From Virgibacillus salarius (GTDB taxonomy: Bacteria > Bacillota > Bacilli > Bacillales > Amphibacillaceae), in contig NZ_BAAACY010000022.1 in assembly GCF_039521925.1 (NCBI RefSeq), positions 6,352 through 70,351 on the forward strand: DNA of 64,000 bases, in the 5' to 3' direction. A program made the position numbers and the translations under genes. The notes under the pieces were generated by a model. It saw nothing but the letters and a program-made list of their open reading frames with translations. It ran no database searches and was not told the origin of the DNA. Positions 52,701 through 61,284 of this stretch are shown here, one piece after another. Each line of letters begins with the position of its first letter. Positions within the stretch are counted from its first letter, which is position 1.

Positions 52701-53117
52701 ATGAACTGTAACCAGATTATTATCCCACTATCCATACACAATCAAATGGTTGAACATGGTATCTCAACCTTACCCTACGAGGCATGTGGCTTGTTAGCAG
52801 GAAATCAGACGAACGTTCAATCTATTTGGCAATTTAAAAATGAATGTAAGTCTGATAGACGTTTTTTTGTAAGTAAGTATAACGTTGAACGTACGTTGAA
52901 CAGAATTAATGAAGAAAAGCAAGATGTTTTAGCTATCTATCATTCTCACCCTTTTACAGCACCAATACCTTCCACATTAGATATGATTAACCACCCCGAT
53001 ACCGATATAAAAATGATCATTATATCCTTTAAAAGAGGTTCTCCCACTGTGAGATGGTATCGAATACGTGATACGAACTATGAAGAATGCCTTTTTCGCA
53101 TAGAATCCTCACGATAG
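52701..53117 (+). CDS. JAMM/MPN+ metalloprotease
   Basis: 138-residue single-domain JAB1/MPN/Mov34 zinc metalloprotease (M67 type). The complete catalytic set is visible: Glu 27 in LPYEACGLLAG, then HSHPFTAPIPSTLD with His 81, His 83, Ser 91 and Asp 94. Such enzymes cut isopeptide or Gly-Gly-type peptide bonds, or process sulfur-carrier proteins. No ThiF/MoaD partner lies nearby. It follows the coiled-coil gene by 1 nt. A 47-codon gene ending in a Gly-Gly-Cys-Cys-Gly motif is 58 nt downstream. The substrate is unknown. Confidence 0.9.
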   Translation: MNCNQIIIPLSIHNQMVEHGISTLPYEACGLLAGNQTNVQSIWQFKNECKSDRRFFVSKYNVERTLNRINEEKQDVLAIYHSHPFTAPIPSTLDMINHPDTDIKMIIISFKRGSPTVRWYRIRDTNYEECLFRIESSR

Positions 53118-53175
53118 CCCGACCATTCCCACAAAATAATACTATAATACATTATAAAACCTAAGGAGTTGAGAT

Positions 53176-53319
53176 ATGTTGAAGGCAAAAGAAATAAAGA
53201 AAGCAAAAAGCAGCTATAAAAAATTAAAGACGCCAACGAAGCCAATTGTATTAAATTCATCTTCATCAATTAAAAGAGGAATGTTTCGAAGAGGCGGCTG
53301 TTGCGGTAAAATAAAATAA
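53176..53319 (+). CDS. 47-residue basic peptide ending RRGGCCGKIK
   Basis: Small gene with an excellent ribosome site, AAGGAG, 7 nt before the ATG. It encodes MLKAKEIKKAKSSYKKLK, a Pro/Thr/Ser middle and the C-terminus GMFRRGGCCGKIK. About a third of the residues are Lys or Arg. It is downstream of and on the same strand as the JAMM protease. Small basic, Cys-containing proteins are common in spore coats, and the GG motif near the end would suit a JAMM-type protease. Both points are inference. Confidence 0.65.
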   Translation: MLKAKEIKKAKSSYKKLKTPTKPIVLNSSSSIKRGMFRRGGCCGKIK

Positions 53320-53625
53320 ATTTACGAGAAAACCTATTACATCCTCCGAATAGGTTATAAGAACGGTCTAGAATAAAGGTTTTACACTCATTTAAATAAC
53401 ACTTATTTCTAGAGGCTACCTTATTGGAAACTAGGATTATAGTAAATTGAAATGTATATAGTACCTACTTATTATTTATCTATATACACGATTAGACGAT
53501 AACCCTATTTCTCTTAGGAGCCTCCTTCTTTATATTTTCATAACCCCAATCACCCTTATGAAACAGCACAGACAGATTTATCAAAGCCTATTATATATAC
53601 CTCTCCGAAAACATGAGCTTAAAAA

Positions 53626-53762
53626 AGTGGAGCTGGTCTAAAAGTCCGCTCCTTATCTACATAACAAAAACATCCGTGGTTATTATTAACAAGACTCCAA
53701 AGAATTCTCCAGTTAGACCATATGTTGATTACAGGAAATCATAACTTTGGACAGCCCCTTTA
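53626..53762. mobile_element. Short MITE with IS1182-like ends
   Basis: AAAGTGGAGCTGGTCTAAAAG at the left and the complement of AAAGGGGCTGTCCAAAGT at the right form imperfect terminal inverted repeats about 137 bp apart. The GGGGCTGTCCAAA end is like those of IS1182-family elements as I remember them. No coding capacity. Confidence 0.5.
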
Positions 53763-53783
53763 ACATAACCGCTAATGTGATAA

Positions 53784-53838
53784 ATAAAGTGAAACCTCCA
53801 TCGTGGGGGTTTTACTCCCACATTATATGTGGGATAAA
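53784..53838. repeat. Repeat family C short remnant
   Basis: ATAAAGTGAAACCTCCATCG joined to TGGGGGTTTTACTCCC and CATTATATGTGGGATAAA. Confidence 0.6.
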
Positions 53839-54022
53839 TAGACCAAAAGATCTGTAGTACATCATACAATTACCTATGTTCCAAGTCCTCGAATTATATG
53901 TATGCTGGGGAAATGACTTAATAATTAAAAAGTCCAATCACAAAGCGCCTTTAGCTAATAGTATAATCTTGAAAATAATATTTTATTTTCGAAACAGAAT
54001 TCGTGAAAGGAGGGGGGATGTA

Positions 54023-54721
54023 ATGTCCTCTAAATGTTTCAAAAACGTTGTAGTGGTTGATAAAAAGAAAAAACAGAAGCCACAAAAAAATCACTGCTGT
54101 AAACGTGAAACTTGCAAATGTAATTTCAAAAAGCCCGAGCTAAAGGCTACCAAATTAAATAGTGACTGCTTCTTAGTTAATTCCGTGGTAGGTACTAAAA
54201 CCGTTCAAAAGGTAGCTGAAAGAACCATTCCACTCACAGATTTAGGAATACCAGTCCTTAGTGATATCGTTTCTATCACTGTTACCCCTGACTTAGATGG
54301 TATTACGCAAAATGCTAGAATTATCAAGGATAAGGTCGTTAATATTGGGCTCGTACCAGCAACCGTTTCTATAACTGTATTAGATGTAGCACTTCCGATT
54401 ACGTTTACAACAAGTATTCCTTTCCAAGCGCATACCGACTTTCCAGGGGCTTGTCCACAGGATATGCTACAGGAAACGCCATTTGAAATCGAAGGAGTCT
54501 TTACTCAACAGGTTCCGGGTGTCGATGTTGCTGGCGTAGTTACGTTAGCAGGTATATTGGTTAAGGTTGTATTACGTACGACGATTACCGTTACACGCCA
54601 AGTGATCAAAGATCCAGAGGGGAATTTCTGTGATGTAGACCCTAATCGCTGTGAAAAACCAGGTACGCCGCCATCATTCAATTTCCCAGCACCAACTAAC
54701 GGTAATGGAGGAATAATATAG
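54023..54721 (+). CDS. Putative spore-surface (coat/exosporium-type) protein
   Basis: 232 residues. A basic Cys-rich head (KKKKQKPQKNHCCKRETCKC, about 14-33) precedes a hydrophobic beta-rich body with VSITVTPDLDGITQNARI and the Pro-Gly-Ala-Cys segment FPGACPQDMLQ. A tail rich in Pro/Gly/Asn follows. The body resembles the secreted-looking DUF3794/exosporium type proteins of Bacillaceae in style, but I cannot name a family. The ATG at 54023 follows AAAGGAGGGG; the 49 upstream in-frame codons lack protein character. It is monocistronic with a strong terminator. Confidence 0.65.
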   Translation: MSSKCFKNVVVVDKKKKQKPQKNHCCKRETCKCNFKKPELKATKLNSDCFLVNSVVGTKTVQKVAERTIPLTDLGIPVLSDIVSITVTPDLDGITQNARIIKDKVVNIGLVPATVSITVLDVALPITFTTSIPFQAHTDFPGACPQDMLQETPFEIEGVFTQQVPGVDVAGVVTLAGILVKVVLRTTITVTRQVIKDPEGNFCDVDPNRCEKPGTPPSFNFPAPTNGNGGII

Positions 54722-54735
54722 AAAAACAAATCACA

Positions 54736-54774
54736 GAATCGGTGACAAAATTTATGTCACCGATTCATTTTTTG
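54736..54774 (+). terminator. Terminator of the spore-surface-like gene
   Basis: Perfect 12-bp stem GAATCGGTGACA / TGTCACCGATTC with a 7-nt loop and ATTTTTTG tail. Confidence 0.88.
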
Positions 54775-54787
54775 TTTAAAATAAGGG

Positions 54788-54816
54788 TTGACTTCCAACC
54801 TAATTTCTCTTAATAT
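54788..54816 (+). promoter_or_regulatory. SigA promoter of the trp operon leader
   Basis: TTGACT (54788-54793), a 17-nt spacer and TAATAT (54811-54816), about 20 nt before the first T-box. Confidence 0.75.
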
Positions 54817-54835
54817 TAATTCCAATAAATAGTTC

Positions 54836-55109
54836 CATGAATACTAGCAATGATGAAGAGTAGTAATCTAATCGAACACAGAAGAGAGCTGATGGCTGGT
54901 GAGAATCAGTGTGCTTCATTAGATGAATGGACTTCTGAGCTTCCAAACCGAACCATACGTGCAGTAGGCTTTGGCGAATTAATCTCATCGTTATCTGAGA
55001 TACATATATGAAGCTACGTAAAGCTTGATATTGCTAAAGTGAGCTGTATTTCAGCTAATAAAGGTGGTACCACGGTCCCTCGTCCTTTGTCGGATGAGGG
55101 ACTTTTTGC
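54836..55109 (+). promoter_or_regulatory. T-box riboswitch 1, tryptophan specifier
   Basis: tRNA-sensing leader. Stem I shows AGAGAG and GGTGAGA elements and the specifier region GAA-TGG-ACTTCTGAG, with UGG (Trp) at 54928-54930. The T-box sequence AAGGTGGTACCACGG is at 55061-55075. The terminator GTCCCTCGTCC / GGATGAGGGAC-TTTTT is at 55075-55109. Uncharged tRNA-Trp would pair with UGG and the T-box bulge and favour the antiterminator. Confidence 0.93.
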
Positions 55110-55111
55110 AT

Positions 55112-55448
55112 TTAAAATGGAAAACTGCTGTTGAAAAGTAAATAGAATGGAAATCGTTGCGTAAGAGAAGTAAGCATGGTAAAAGCATTAAAGAGAGCTA
55201 GCGGTGGTGGGATGCTAGTATGTGGAACTGTGCTGAATGGACTTACAAGAGGCCTCCTGAACAGAGTAGGGATGCACGGAGCTCCGCCGTTATACGGATA
55301 GAATATCGGATCAAGCATTTCAATTTTTCGAAGCATTTTCCCGTATTCGAATAAAGATAAAAAGTCTACACTTTTTAACAGAGGTGGCACCGCGGTCCCC
55401 TATCGTCCTCTATAAACACAAATCATGTGTTTATAGAGGATTTTTTTA
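55112..55448 (+). promoter_or_regulatory. T-box riboswitch 2, tryptophan specifier
   Basis: Second complete T-box directly after the first. It has AGAGAGCTAGCGGTGGTGGGA in stem I, specifier region GAA-TGG-ACTTACAAGAG with UGG at 55238-55240, and T-box sequence AGAGGTGGCACCGCGG at 55380-55395. A 14-bp terminator stem with seven T residues ends at 55448. Two sensors in series should lower leakage and sharpen the response to tryptophan starvation. Confidence 0.93.
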
Positions 55449-55625
55449 TAGTCTAGGAAATTATAAATTTGTCCATGTAGTGTTGAGCCATGTCCAGCTC
55501 CAGTACCCAGAAACTAGGCGACTCGCCCTAAGCTAAGTCATCATCGGCTCGTAAGCTCACCGTGATTCCTTTATCTCCGTTGACTCACTCCAGTCGCTAC
55601 GTTTCTAATTGGGCGCTTACGCTTT
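55449..55625 (+). repeat. Repeat family B copy 4, between T-box 2 and trpE
   Basis: Full copy: ATAGTCTAGGAAATTATAAA just after the T-box terminator T-tract, then GAGCCATGTCCAGCTCC and GGCTCGTAAGCTCACC, ending GGGCGCTTACGCTTTTGT. It lies within the transcribed trp leader, so every trp mRNA carries it. Confidence 0.8.
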
Positions 55626-55699
55626 TGTGCTTACTTCATCATCTAGGGATGCATGATCTAATCACAACAAAACGAATGATTAATCTAAGAAAGGATGAA

Positions 55700-57106
55700 A
55701 TGGCTTTGAAAAAAGAAGCAACGTATAAGCTTATGAAACTAAATGCAGATACATTAACCCCTATTGAATTATTCCAACGATTAACAGGTGAGAAAAAATT
55801 CCTACTGGAAAGTACCTTTCAACATGAAACGAAAGGAAAGTATTCATTTATTGGCTGTGATCCATACGGAGAGATTATTGGCTATGATGATACAACAGAA
55901 CATATTGATTATATCAACCATACAGATAAGACAATCGATCAAAACGCTTTAACCTACATGGAGGAACATTTACCTCACATTTCCATTGATTTACCGCTCC
56001 CCTTTTACGGCGGAGCAATTGGCTATGTAGGCTATGATGCGATTCGATCGATAGAAGATATTGGTGAAACGTTAACGAATGATTTAGCCATGCCGGACAT
56101 TCATTTTATGCTATATAAAAATATCCTTGTATTCGATCATGCTAGTGAAATTCTTTATGTGATCGCAATCCGGGGCGATGCAGATCAAGCAAATGATTTG
56201 GATTATCAATTGGAGCTTTTACGAAAACAGATTCAGCAAACGAACCCTACTAGTAATCAGCAGGAAACACCATTTACCTTTTATCCTGAAATATCAAAAG
56301 AAGCTTTTCAGCAACAAGTTGTAGCAGCAAAAAAGCATATTCAGCAGGGTGATATTTTCCAGGTTGTGTTATCTCAACGCATGAAGGCAACATTCGAGGG
56401 TGATACCTTTTCCTTTTATCGTCAGCTCCGGAAAGTAAATCCATCTCCGTATATGTTTTATATCGATTTTGGTGAGTATTTAATTCTTGGAGCATCGCCA
56501 GAAAGCTTAATAGAAACGCGCGGTAGGAATGTAATGACGAATCCAATTGCAGGAACAAGACCTCGTGGGAAAACACCGGTTGAAGATGAGCGCCTTATGA
56601 AGGAACTATTAAAGGATGATAAGGAAATTGCCGAACATCGTATGCTCGTCGATTTGAGTAGAAATGATCTTGGTCGTATATGTGAGATTGGAAGTATTCA
56701 CATTCCAACCTACATGACAATTGAAAAATATCAGCATGTCATGCACATCGTCTCAGAGGTGCACGGAAAGCTTCGAAAAGGTTGTAGCTCCTTTACTGCA
56801 TTAATATCCTGTCTGCCCGCAGGAACGGTATCTGGAGCACCTAAAATTAGGGCGATGCAGATCATTAATGAATTAGAAGGAACAAAAAGAGGTGTCTATG
56901 GTGGAGGCATAGGCTTTATTAATTATAATCATGACGTAACGATGGCGCTGGCAATTCGCTCACTTGTAGTCAAGGAGAAACATGCTTACCTACAGACTGG
57001 GGCTGGAATTGTACATGGTTCCGAACCTGATAAAGAATATTTGGAAACGCTGTTTAAGGCTAAATCACTTATGGAGGTGTCTACTAATGATTTTACTACT
57101 GGATAA
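55700..57106 (+). CDS. trpE: Anthranilate synthase component I
   Basis: Chorismate-utilising subunit converting chorismate and ammonia to anthranilate, 468 residues. The tryptophan feedback-binding segment KKFLLESTF near the N-terminus is present. The chorismate domain shows IAGTRPRGKTPVED, HIVSEVHGKLRKG, LPAGTVSGAPKIRAMQ and YGGGIGFINYN. The ATG at 55700 follows AAAGGATG; the longer frame to 55562 starts inside repeat B. Its end overlaps trpG by 20 nt. Confidence 0.95.
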   Translation: MALKKEATYKLMKLNADTLTPIELFQRLTGEKKFLLESTFQHETKGKYSFIGCDPYGEIIGYDDTTEHIDYINHTDKTIDQNALTYMEEHLPHISIDLPLPFYGGAIGYVGYDAIRSIEDIGETLTNDLAMPDIHFMLYKNILVFDHASEILYVIAIRGDADQANDLDYQLELLRKQIQQTNPTSNQQETPFTFYPEISKEAFQQQVVAAKKHIQQGDIFQVVLSQRMKATFEGDTFSFYRQLRKVNPSPYMFYIDFGEYLILGASPESLIETRGRNVMTNPIAGTRPRGKTPVEDERLMKELLKDDKEIAEHRMLVDLSRNDLGRICEIGSIHIPTYMTIEKYQHVMHIVSEVHGKLRKGCSSFTALISCLPAGTVSGAPKIRAMQIINELEGTKRGVYGGGIGFINYNHDVTMALAIRSLVVKEKHAYLQTGAGIVHGSEPDKEYLETLFKAKSLMEVSTNDFTTG

Positions 57107-57686
57107 TTATGATTCCTTCACGTATAACATCTACCAATATGTATCTGAAGAAGGTTTCCAGGTAAAAGTTGTCCGAAATAATTGCGTTACCGTTGATGAA
57201 GTAAAAGCGCTCAAACCACAGGCAATCATTATTTCTCCAGGTCCTGGCCTGCCAGATCAAGCTGGTGTCTGCCTGAAAATAGTCAACGCATTCTATCAGC
57301 AAATTCCCATTTTAGGCATTTGTTTAGGGCATCAAATTATCGGTGAGGCATTGGGTGCTTCACTTCGGCAGTCCAACCAAATTATGCATGGAAAGACATC
57401 ACTAGTTACACATAATGGAGCTGGTATCTTTCAATATTTATCACAGCCGCTTAAAGTCATGCGCTATCATTCGTACGTCCTTGCTGAAGAATCACTTCCT
57501 CCGCAGCTTGAATTAGTGGCAACATCATTGGAGGACAAAGAGGTGATGGCTATACAGCATCCCTTTTACCAAGTATACGGGGTGCAATTTCATCCAGAGT
57601 CCATCGGTACAGCCGTCGGTAAGAAAATGATCCATAACTTTATTCAAGGAATAAGAAAGGAGAATCCCTATGAGAACTTATCTTGA
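57087..57686 (+). CDS. trpG: Anthranilate synthase component II (glutaminase)
   Basis: Class I glutamine amidotransferase supplying ammonia to TrpE, 199 residues. It has LLLDNYDSFTYN, ISPGPGLPDQAG, nucleophile Cys in GICLGHQIIGEAL and the His/Glu pair in VQFHPESIGT. The ATG at 57087 lies within trpE behind GGAGG. In B. subtilis this subunit is encoded with folate genes and shared with PabB; here it sits in the trp operon, so it may be dedicated to tryptophan. Confidence 0.93.
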   Translation: MILLLDNYDSFTYNIYQYVSEEGFQVKVVRNNCVTVDEVKALKPQAIIISPGPGLPDQAGVCLKIVNAFYQQIPILGICLGHQIIGEALGASLRQSNQIMHGKTSLVTHNGAGIFQYLSQPLKVMRYHSYVLAEESLPPQLELVATSLEDKEVMAIQHPFYQVYGVQFHPESIGTAVGKKMIHNFIQGIRKENPYENLS

Positions 57687-58695
57687 AAAATTATTTCATG
57701 GACACCATTTAACCGTTGATGAAATGAAAAAGGTGGCGCTTTCCTGCCTGAGTAATTCGATAACAGAATCTGAAATCGCCGCGTTATTAACCGCATTACA
57801 GGTGAAAGGAGAAACTCCTGATGAAATAACTGGCTTGGTAGAAGTCATCCGCTCTCAATCATCATATCATACAACAACGATTGAAAATGTCATGGATAAC
57901 TGCGGAACTGGAGGTGACATGTCGGGAAGTTTTAATATAAGTACCACTTCTGCATTTGTGATTGCTGGTGCAGGAGTTCCAGTTGCTAAACATGGAAATC
58001 GTAGTGTTTCTAGTAAAACTGGGAGTGCAGATGTTTTAGAATCCCTTGGTGTTTCTTTATTTTTAACACGCGCACAAGTAGAAGAATCATTGTATAAAAA
58101 TAACATCGCCTTTTTATTCGCCCCACATGTGCATAACGCCCTAAAGCCATTTACAAAGGTTCGTAAAGACTTAGGATTACCGACCATTTTCAATGTCATT
58201 GGCCCATTGACTAACCCAGTTACGTTGAACTCGCAATTTATCGGCGTTTACCGTAAAGACAAACTGGAGATTGTAGCTCAAGCATTACGTAACTTAGGTA
58301 GAGAACGAGCAATTGTTGTCAACGGTGCTGGGGGTATGGATGAAGCATCACTTTCAGGCGAAAACCATCTTATCTTGCTTGAAGGTGGAAAACTAAAATC
58401 CTTTAGCCTACACCCAGAAGAAGTAGGATTACCTGTTTACTCTAATGAAGAAATTCAAGGTGGGAATCCGAAGAAAAACGCTGCGATTACAAAAGACGTG
58501 CTAAAAGGTCATTCAAGCGCTTATTTAGATACAGTCATTTTAAATGCAGGGCTTGGACTCTATGCACATGGGACAGCATCCTCTATTCAGCAAGGAGTAG
58601 AGTTAGCGAAAGAGAGTATTCGCTCTGGCAAAGCGTTAGCATGTTTAACAAGCTTAATTGACTTTAGTAAGAAATACGCAAGTGAGGTGGTATGA
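57670..58695 (+). CDS. trpD: Anthranilate phosphoribosyltransferase
   Basis: Transfers phosphoribose from PRPP to anthranilate, 341 residues. The PRPP/magnesium loop DNCGTGGDMSGSFNIST (about 77-93), KHGNRSVSSKTGSADVLESL and the NVIGPLTNP segment are diagnostic. The ATG at 57670 overlaps the trpG end by 17 nt, with AAAGGAG upstream. Confidence 0.96.
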   Translation: MRTYLEKLFHGHHLTVDEMKKVALSCLSNSITESEIAALLTALQVKGETPDEITGLVEVIRSQSSYHTTTIENVMDNCGTGGDMSGSFNISTTSAFVIAGAGVPVAKHGNRSVSSKTGSADVLESLGVSLFLTRAQVEESLYKNNIAFLFAPHVHNALKPFTKVRKDLGLPTIFNVIGPLTNPVTLNSQFIGVYRKDKLEIVAQALRNLGRERAIVVNGAGGMDEASLSGENHLILLEGGKLKSFSLHPEEVGLPVYSNEEIQGGNPKKNAAITKDVLKGHSSAYLDTVILNAGLGLYAHGTASSIQQGVELAKESIRSGKALACLTSLIDFSKKYASEVV

Positions 58696-59487
58696 ATGAC
58701 TGTTTTAGAGAATATTATAGCCAGCAAACAAATCGAGGTAGAGCGGCTATTGCAAGTATCTATCCCCTTCCATGCTGCCAAACAACCGATCCCTTTTAAG
58801 GACACAATAGCTAATTCCTCCGAGGTACAGATTATTTCGGAAATAAAACGTGCCTCCCCTTCCAAAGGAGATATAAGAACAGAGATTAATCCAGTTGCAC
58901 AAGCAAAACAATATGAAGCATGTGGTGCAGCAGCCATATCTGTCTTAACAGATACAACCTTTTTTAAGGGTTCGATGGAAGATTTGCAAGCAGTTGCTGA
59001 AGCGGTTCGAATACCCGTATTATGTAAGGATTTTATTATTCATCCCATCCAAATTGATCACGCTAAAGCCGCTGGTGCTTCCATTGTCCTGTTAATTGTT
59101 GCCGCATTATCTAAGCAACAATTACACGATCTATATCATTATGCTATAAACAAAGGGCTTGAGGTTATTTGCGAAGTACATCAAGTCACAGAATTGGAAG
59201 TTTTACTAGAGTTAAACCCTGAAATAATTGGGATTAATAACCGAAATTTAAAAACCTTTGAGGTCGATTTACAAACAACAGCAAAACTAGCAGCTCTTAT
59301 TCCACATAGAGATACATTGATTATTAGTGAAAGTGGATTTCGTACCCGTTCTGATGCAATTTTGGCACGCGATGCTGGTGCAGAGGTGTTACTTATTGGT
59401 GAAACATTAATGCGCGCTACTAACGTATCAAAAGCCTTTAATGAATTAAAAGTTGCAAAGGAAAGGAGTACAAAGCATGCACGTTAA
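58696..59487 (+). CDS. trpC: Indole-3-glycerol phosphate synthase
   Basis: TIM-barrel lyase closing the indole ring with loss of CO2, 263 residues. Active-site segments are IISEIKRASPSKGDI (Lys/Glu), LCKDFIIHPIQI, GINNRNLKTFEVD and IISESGFRTRSD. It starts directly after the trpD stop. Its last codons overlap trpF by 11 nt. Confidence 0.96.
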   Translation: MTVLENIIASKQIEVERLLQVSIPFHAAKQPIPFKDTIANSSEVQIISEIKRASPSKGDIRTEINPVAQAKQYEACGAAAISVLTDTTFFKGSMEDLQAVAEAVRIPVLCKDFIIHPIQIDHAKAAGASIVLLIVAALSKQQLHDLYHYAINKGLEVICEVHQVTELEVLLELNPEIIGINNRNLKTFEVDLQTTAKLAALIPHRDTLIISESGFRTRSDAILARDAGAEVLLIGETLMRATNVSKAFNELKVAKERSTKHAR

Positions 59488-60109
59488 AATATGCGGCATT
59501 CAGTCTGTTGTGGCTGCACTAGCAGCTGTTGATGCTGGGGCTGACTTCATTGGCTTCGTGTTCGCCAAAAGCAAGCGGTCCATCACTCCAGAAGCTGCTG
59601 CTGACATTGTAAATATCCTTCCTCGTTCAGTTAAAACGGTTGGTGTCTTTGTAAATGAAAGGCTTGAAACAATGAATACGATAGCTTCACAAGTGCCACT
59701 TAATTATATCCAGCTCCACGGTGAAGAATCCGCTGCTGCTGCTAACAAATTAAATAGCAAAATCATTAAAGCATATCCAGTGGATGCTCAACACGTATCT
59801 CGTATCGAAGCCTATCCATGCGATTTCTACTTATTAGATGGACCCGTACAGAAAAGCCCAGGTGGTAATGGCGTTCCATTTGATTGGAATTTATTTAATC
59901 ACTTACCAATACCAAAAGACAGAATCATGATCGCAGGTGGTCTTACACCGGAAAATGTTGGAGACGCCATTCGAACACTTCATCCATATGCTGTTGATGT
60001 ATCAAGTGGAGTCGAAACGAACGGTAACAAAGATCCAGAAAAGATAAAACAATTTATAGCTAATGCAAAACGAAAGGATGAGTTTCATGATAACCTACAC
60101 AATGCCTGA
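59477..60109 (+). CDS. trpF: Phosphoribosylanthranilate isomerase
   Basis: TIM barrel of 210 residues that isomerises N-(5'-phosphoribosyl)anthranilate. It has VKICGI with the catalytic Cys, GFVFAKSKRSI, IQLHGEES, the second catalytic Asp in LLDGPVQKSPGGNG, and AGGLTPENV with DVSSGVET. The ATG at 59477 follows AAAGGAG and lies inside trpC. It overlaps trpB by 23 nt. Confidence 0.95.
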   Translation: MHVKICGIQSVVAALAAVDAGADFIGFVFAKSKRSITPEAAADIVNILPRSVKTVGVFVNERLETMNTIASQVPLNYIQLHGEESAAAANKLNSKIIKAYPVDAQHVSRIEAYPCDFYLLDGPVQKSPGGNGVPFDWNLFNHLPIPKDRIMIAGGLTPENVGDAIRTLHPYAVDVSSGVETNGNKDPEKIKQFIANAKRKDEFHDNLHNA

Positions 60110-61283
60110 TTCACATGGGAGATTCGGAAATTTCGGTGGAAGATATGTTCCGGAAACATTGATGCCTGCTTTGCTCGAGTTAGAAGAGGCGTATGAAAAG
60201 GCAATAAATGATCCAACATTTTGTAAAGAATTAAACGACTATCTAACCCACTATATAGGTAGAGAAACCCCTTTATATTATGCAGAGAATCTTACAAAGA
60301 AGTTAGCGGGGCCACAGATTTATTTAAAACGTGAAGATTTAAACCATACAGGGGCACATAAAATCAATAATACGATCGGTCAGGCTCTGTTAACACTTCG
60401 AATGGGAAAGAAAAAGGTTGTTGCAGAAACAGGTGCTGGACAACATGGAGTAGCTACTGCAACGGTTTGCTCTTTGCTTGGTCTCGAATGTGTTGTATTT
60501 ATGGGTGAAGAGGATATGCGGAGACAGAAGCTGAATGTATTTCGGATGGAACTTTTAGGTGCAGAGGTACGTAGCGTCAAAAATGGAAGTGGCACCTTAA
60601 AAGATGCAGTCAATGATGCACTTAGATATTGGGTAGCAAATGTTGAGGATACACATTACATTCTTGGTTCTGTTGTTGGCCCTCATCCATTCCCGAAAAT
60701 TGTTCGTAATTTTCAGTCGATTATTGGCAAGGAAACAAAACAGCAAATCCTCAAGCAAGATGGTTCATTACCAGATGCTATTATTGCATGTGTAGGTGGA
60801 GGCAGTAATGCGATGGGAATGTTTTATCCTTTTATTGAGGACGAGCAAGTAAAGCTGTATGGTGTCGAAGCCGGAGGAGCTGGATTAGATACAAACCAGC
60901 ATGCATCTGTATTAGTACATCCAAGCCCTGGGATATTACATGGAACGATGACGAATTTACTACAGGATACACACGGTCAAATTCAAGAGGCCTTTTCGAT
61001 ATCCGCTGGACTTGATTATCCTGGCGTCGGCCCAGAACATAGTCATTTAAATGATACGAGGCGTGTAGCATATGTATCTATTACTGACGATGAAGCGGTA
61101 ACTGCATTTCAAACATTATGCCAAGCCGAAGGCATTATTCCGGCATTAGAAAGTGCACATGCGATTGCTTTTGCTGAAAAACTCTCCATACAAATGGATT
61201 CGGAACAAACCCTAGTAATTTGCCTCTCTGGCCGCGGAGATAAAGATGTTGAGCAAATAAAACACGTATTGGAGGATAAATAG
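60087..61283 (+). CDS. trpB: Tryptophan synthase beta chain
   Basis: PLP enzyme joining indole and serine, 398 residues. The Schiff-base Lys is in NHTGAHKINNTIGQALL. The phosphate-binding GGGSNAMGMF, the FGGRYVPETLMPAL start and the catalytic Glu in AETGAGQHG are all present. The ATG at 60087 has AAAGGA 8 nt upstream; an in-frame ATG at 60078 overlaps that site. It is a TrpB1-type protein that pairs with TrpA. Confidence 0.97.
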   Translation: MITYTMPDSHGRFGNFGGRYVPETLMPALLELEEAYEKAINDPTFCKELNDYLTHYIGRETPLYYAENLTKKLAGPQIYLKREDLNHTGAHKINNTIGQALLTLRMGKKKVVAETGAGQHGVATATVCSLLGLECVVFMGEEDMRRQKLNVFRMELLGAEVRSVKNGSGTLKDAVNDALRYWVANVEDTHYILGSVVGPHPFPKIVRNFQSIIGKETKQQILKQDGSLPDAIIACVGGGSNAMGMFYPFIEDEQVKLYGVEAGGAGLDTNQHASVLVHPSPGILHGTMTNLLQDTHGQIQEAFSISAGLDYPGVGPEHSHLNDTRRVAYVSITDDEAVTAFQTLCQAEGIIPALESAHAIAFAEKLSIQMDSEQTLVICLSGRGDKDVEQIKHVLEDK

Positions 61284-61284
61284 G

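Larger units (their letters stand above)
53320..54022. other. Intergenic region with MITE and repeat C remnant
   Basis: AT-rich, with no coding frame that has a ribosome site. It contains a short TIR-flanked element (53626-53762), a repeat C remnant (53784-53838) and CATACAATTA at 53863. The last resembles a sporulation -10 but has no convincing -35. Confidence 0.6.

Noticed and set aside
53860..53875. CATACAATTA as a SigE/SigK -10 for the spore-surface-like gene at 54023
   Set aside because: No acceptable -35 at the right distance and about 150 nt from the start codon; left as an uncertain hint only.
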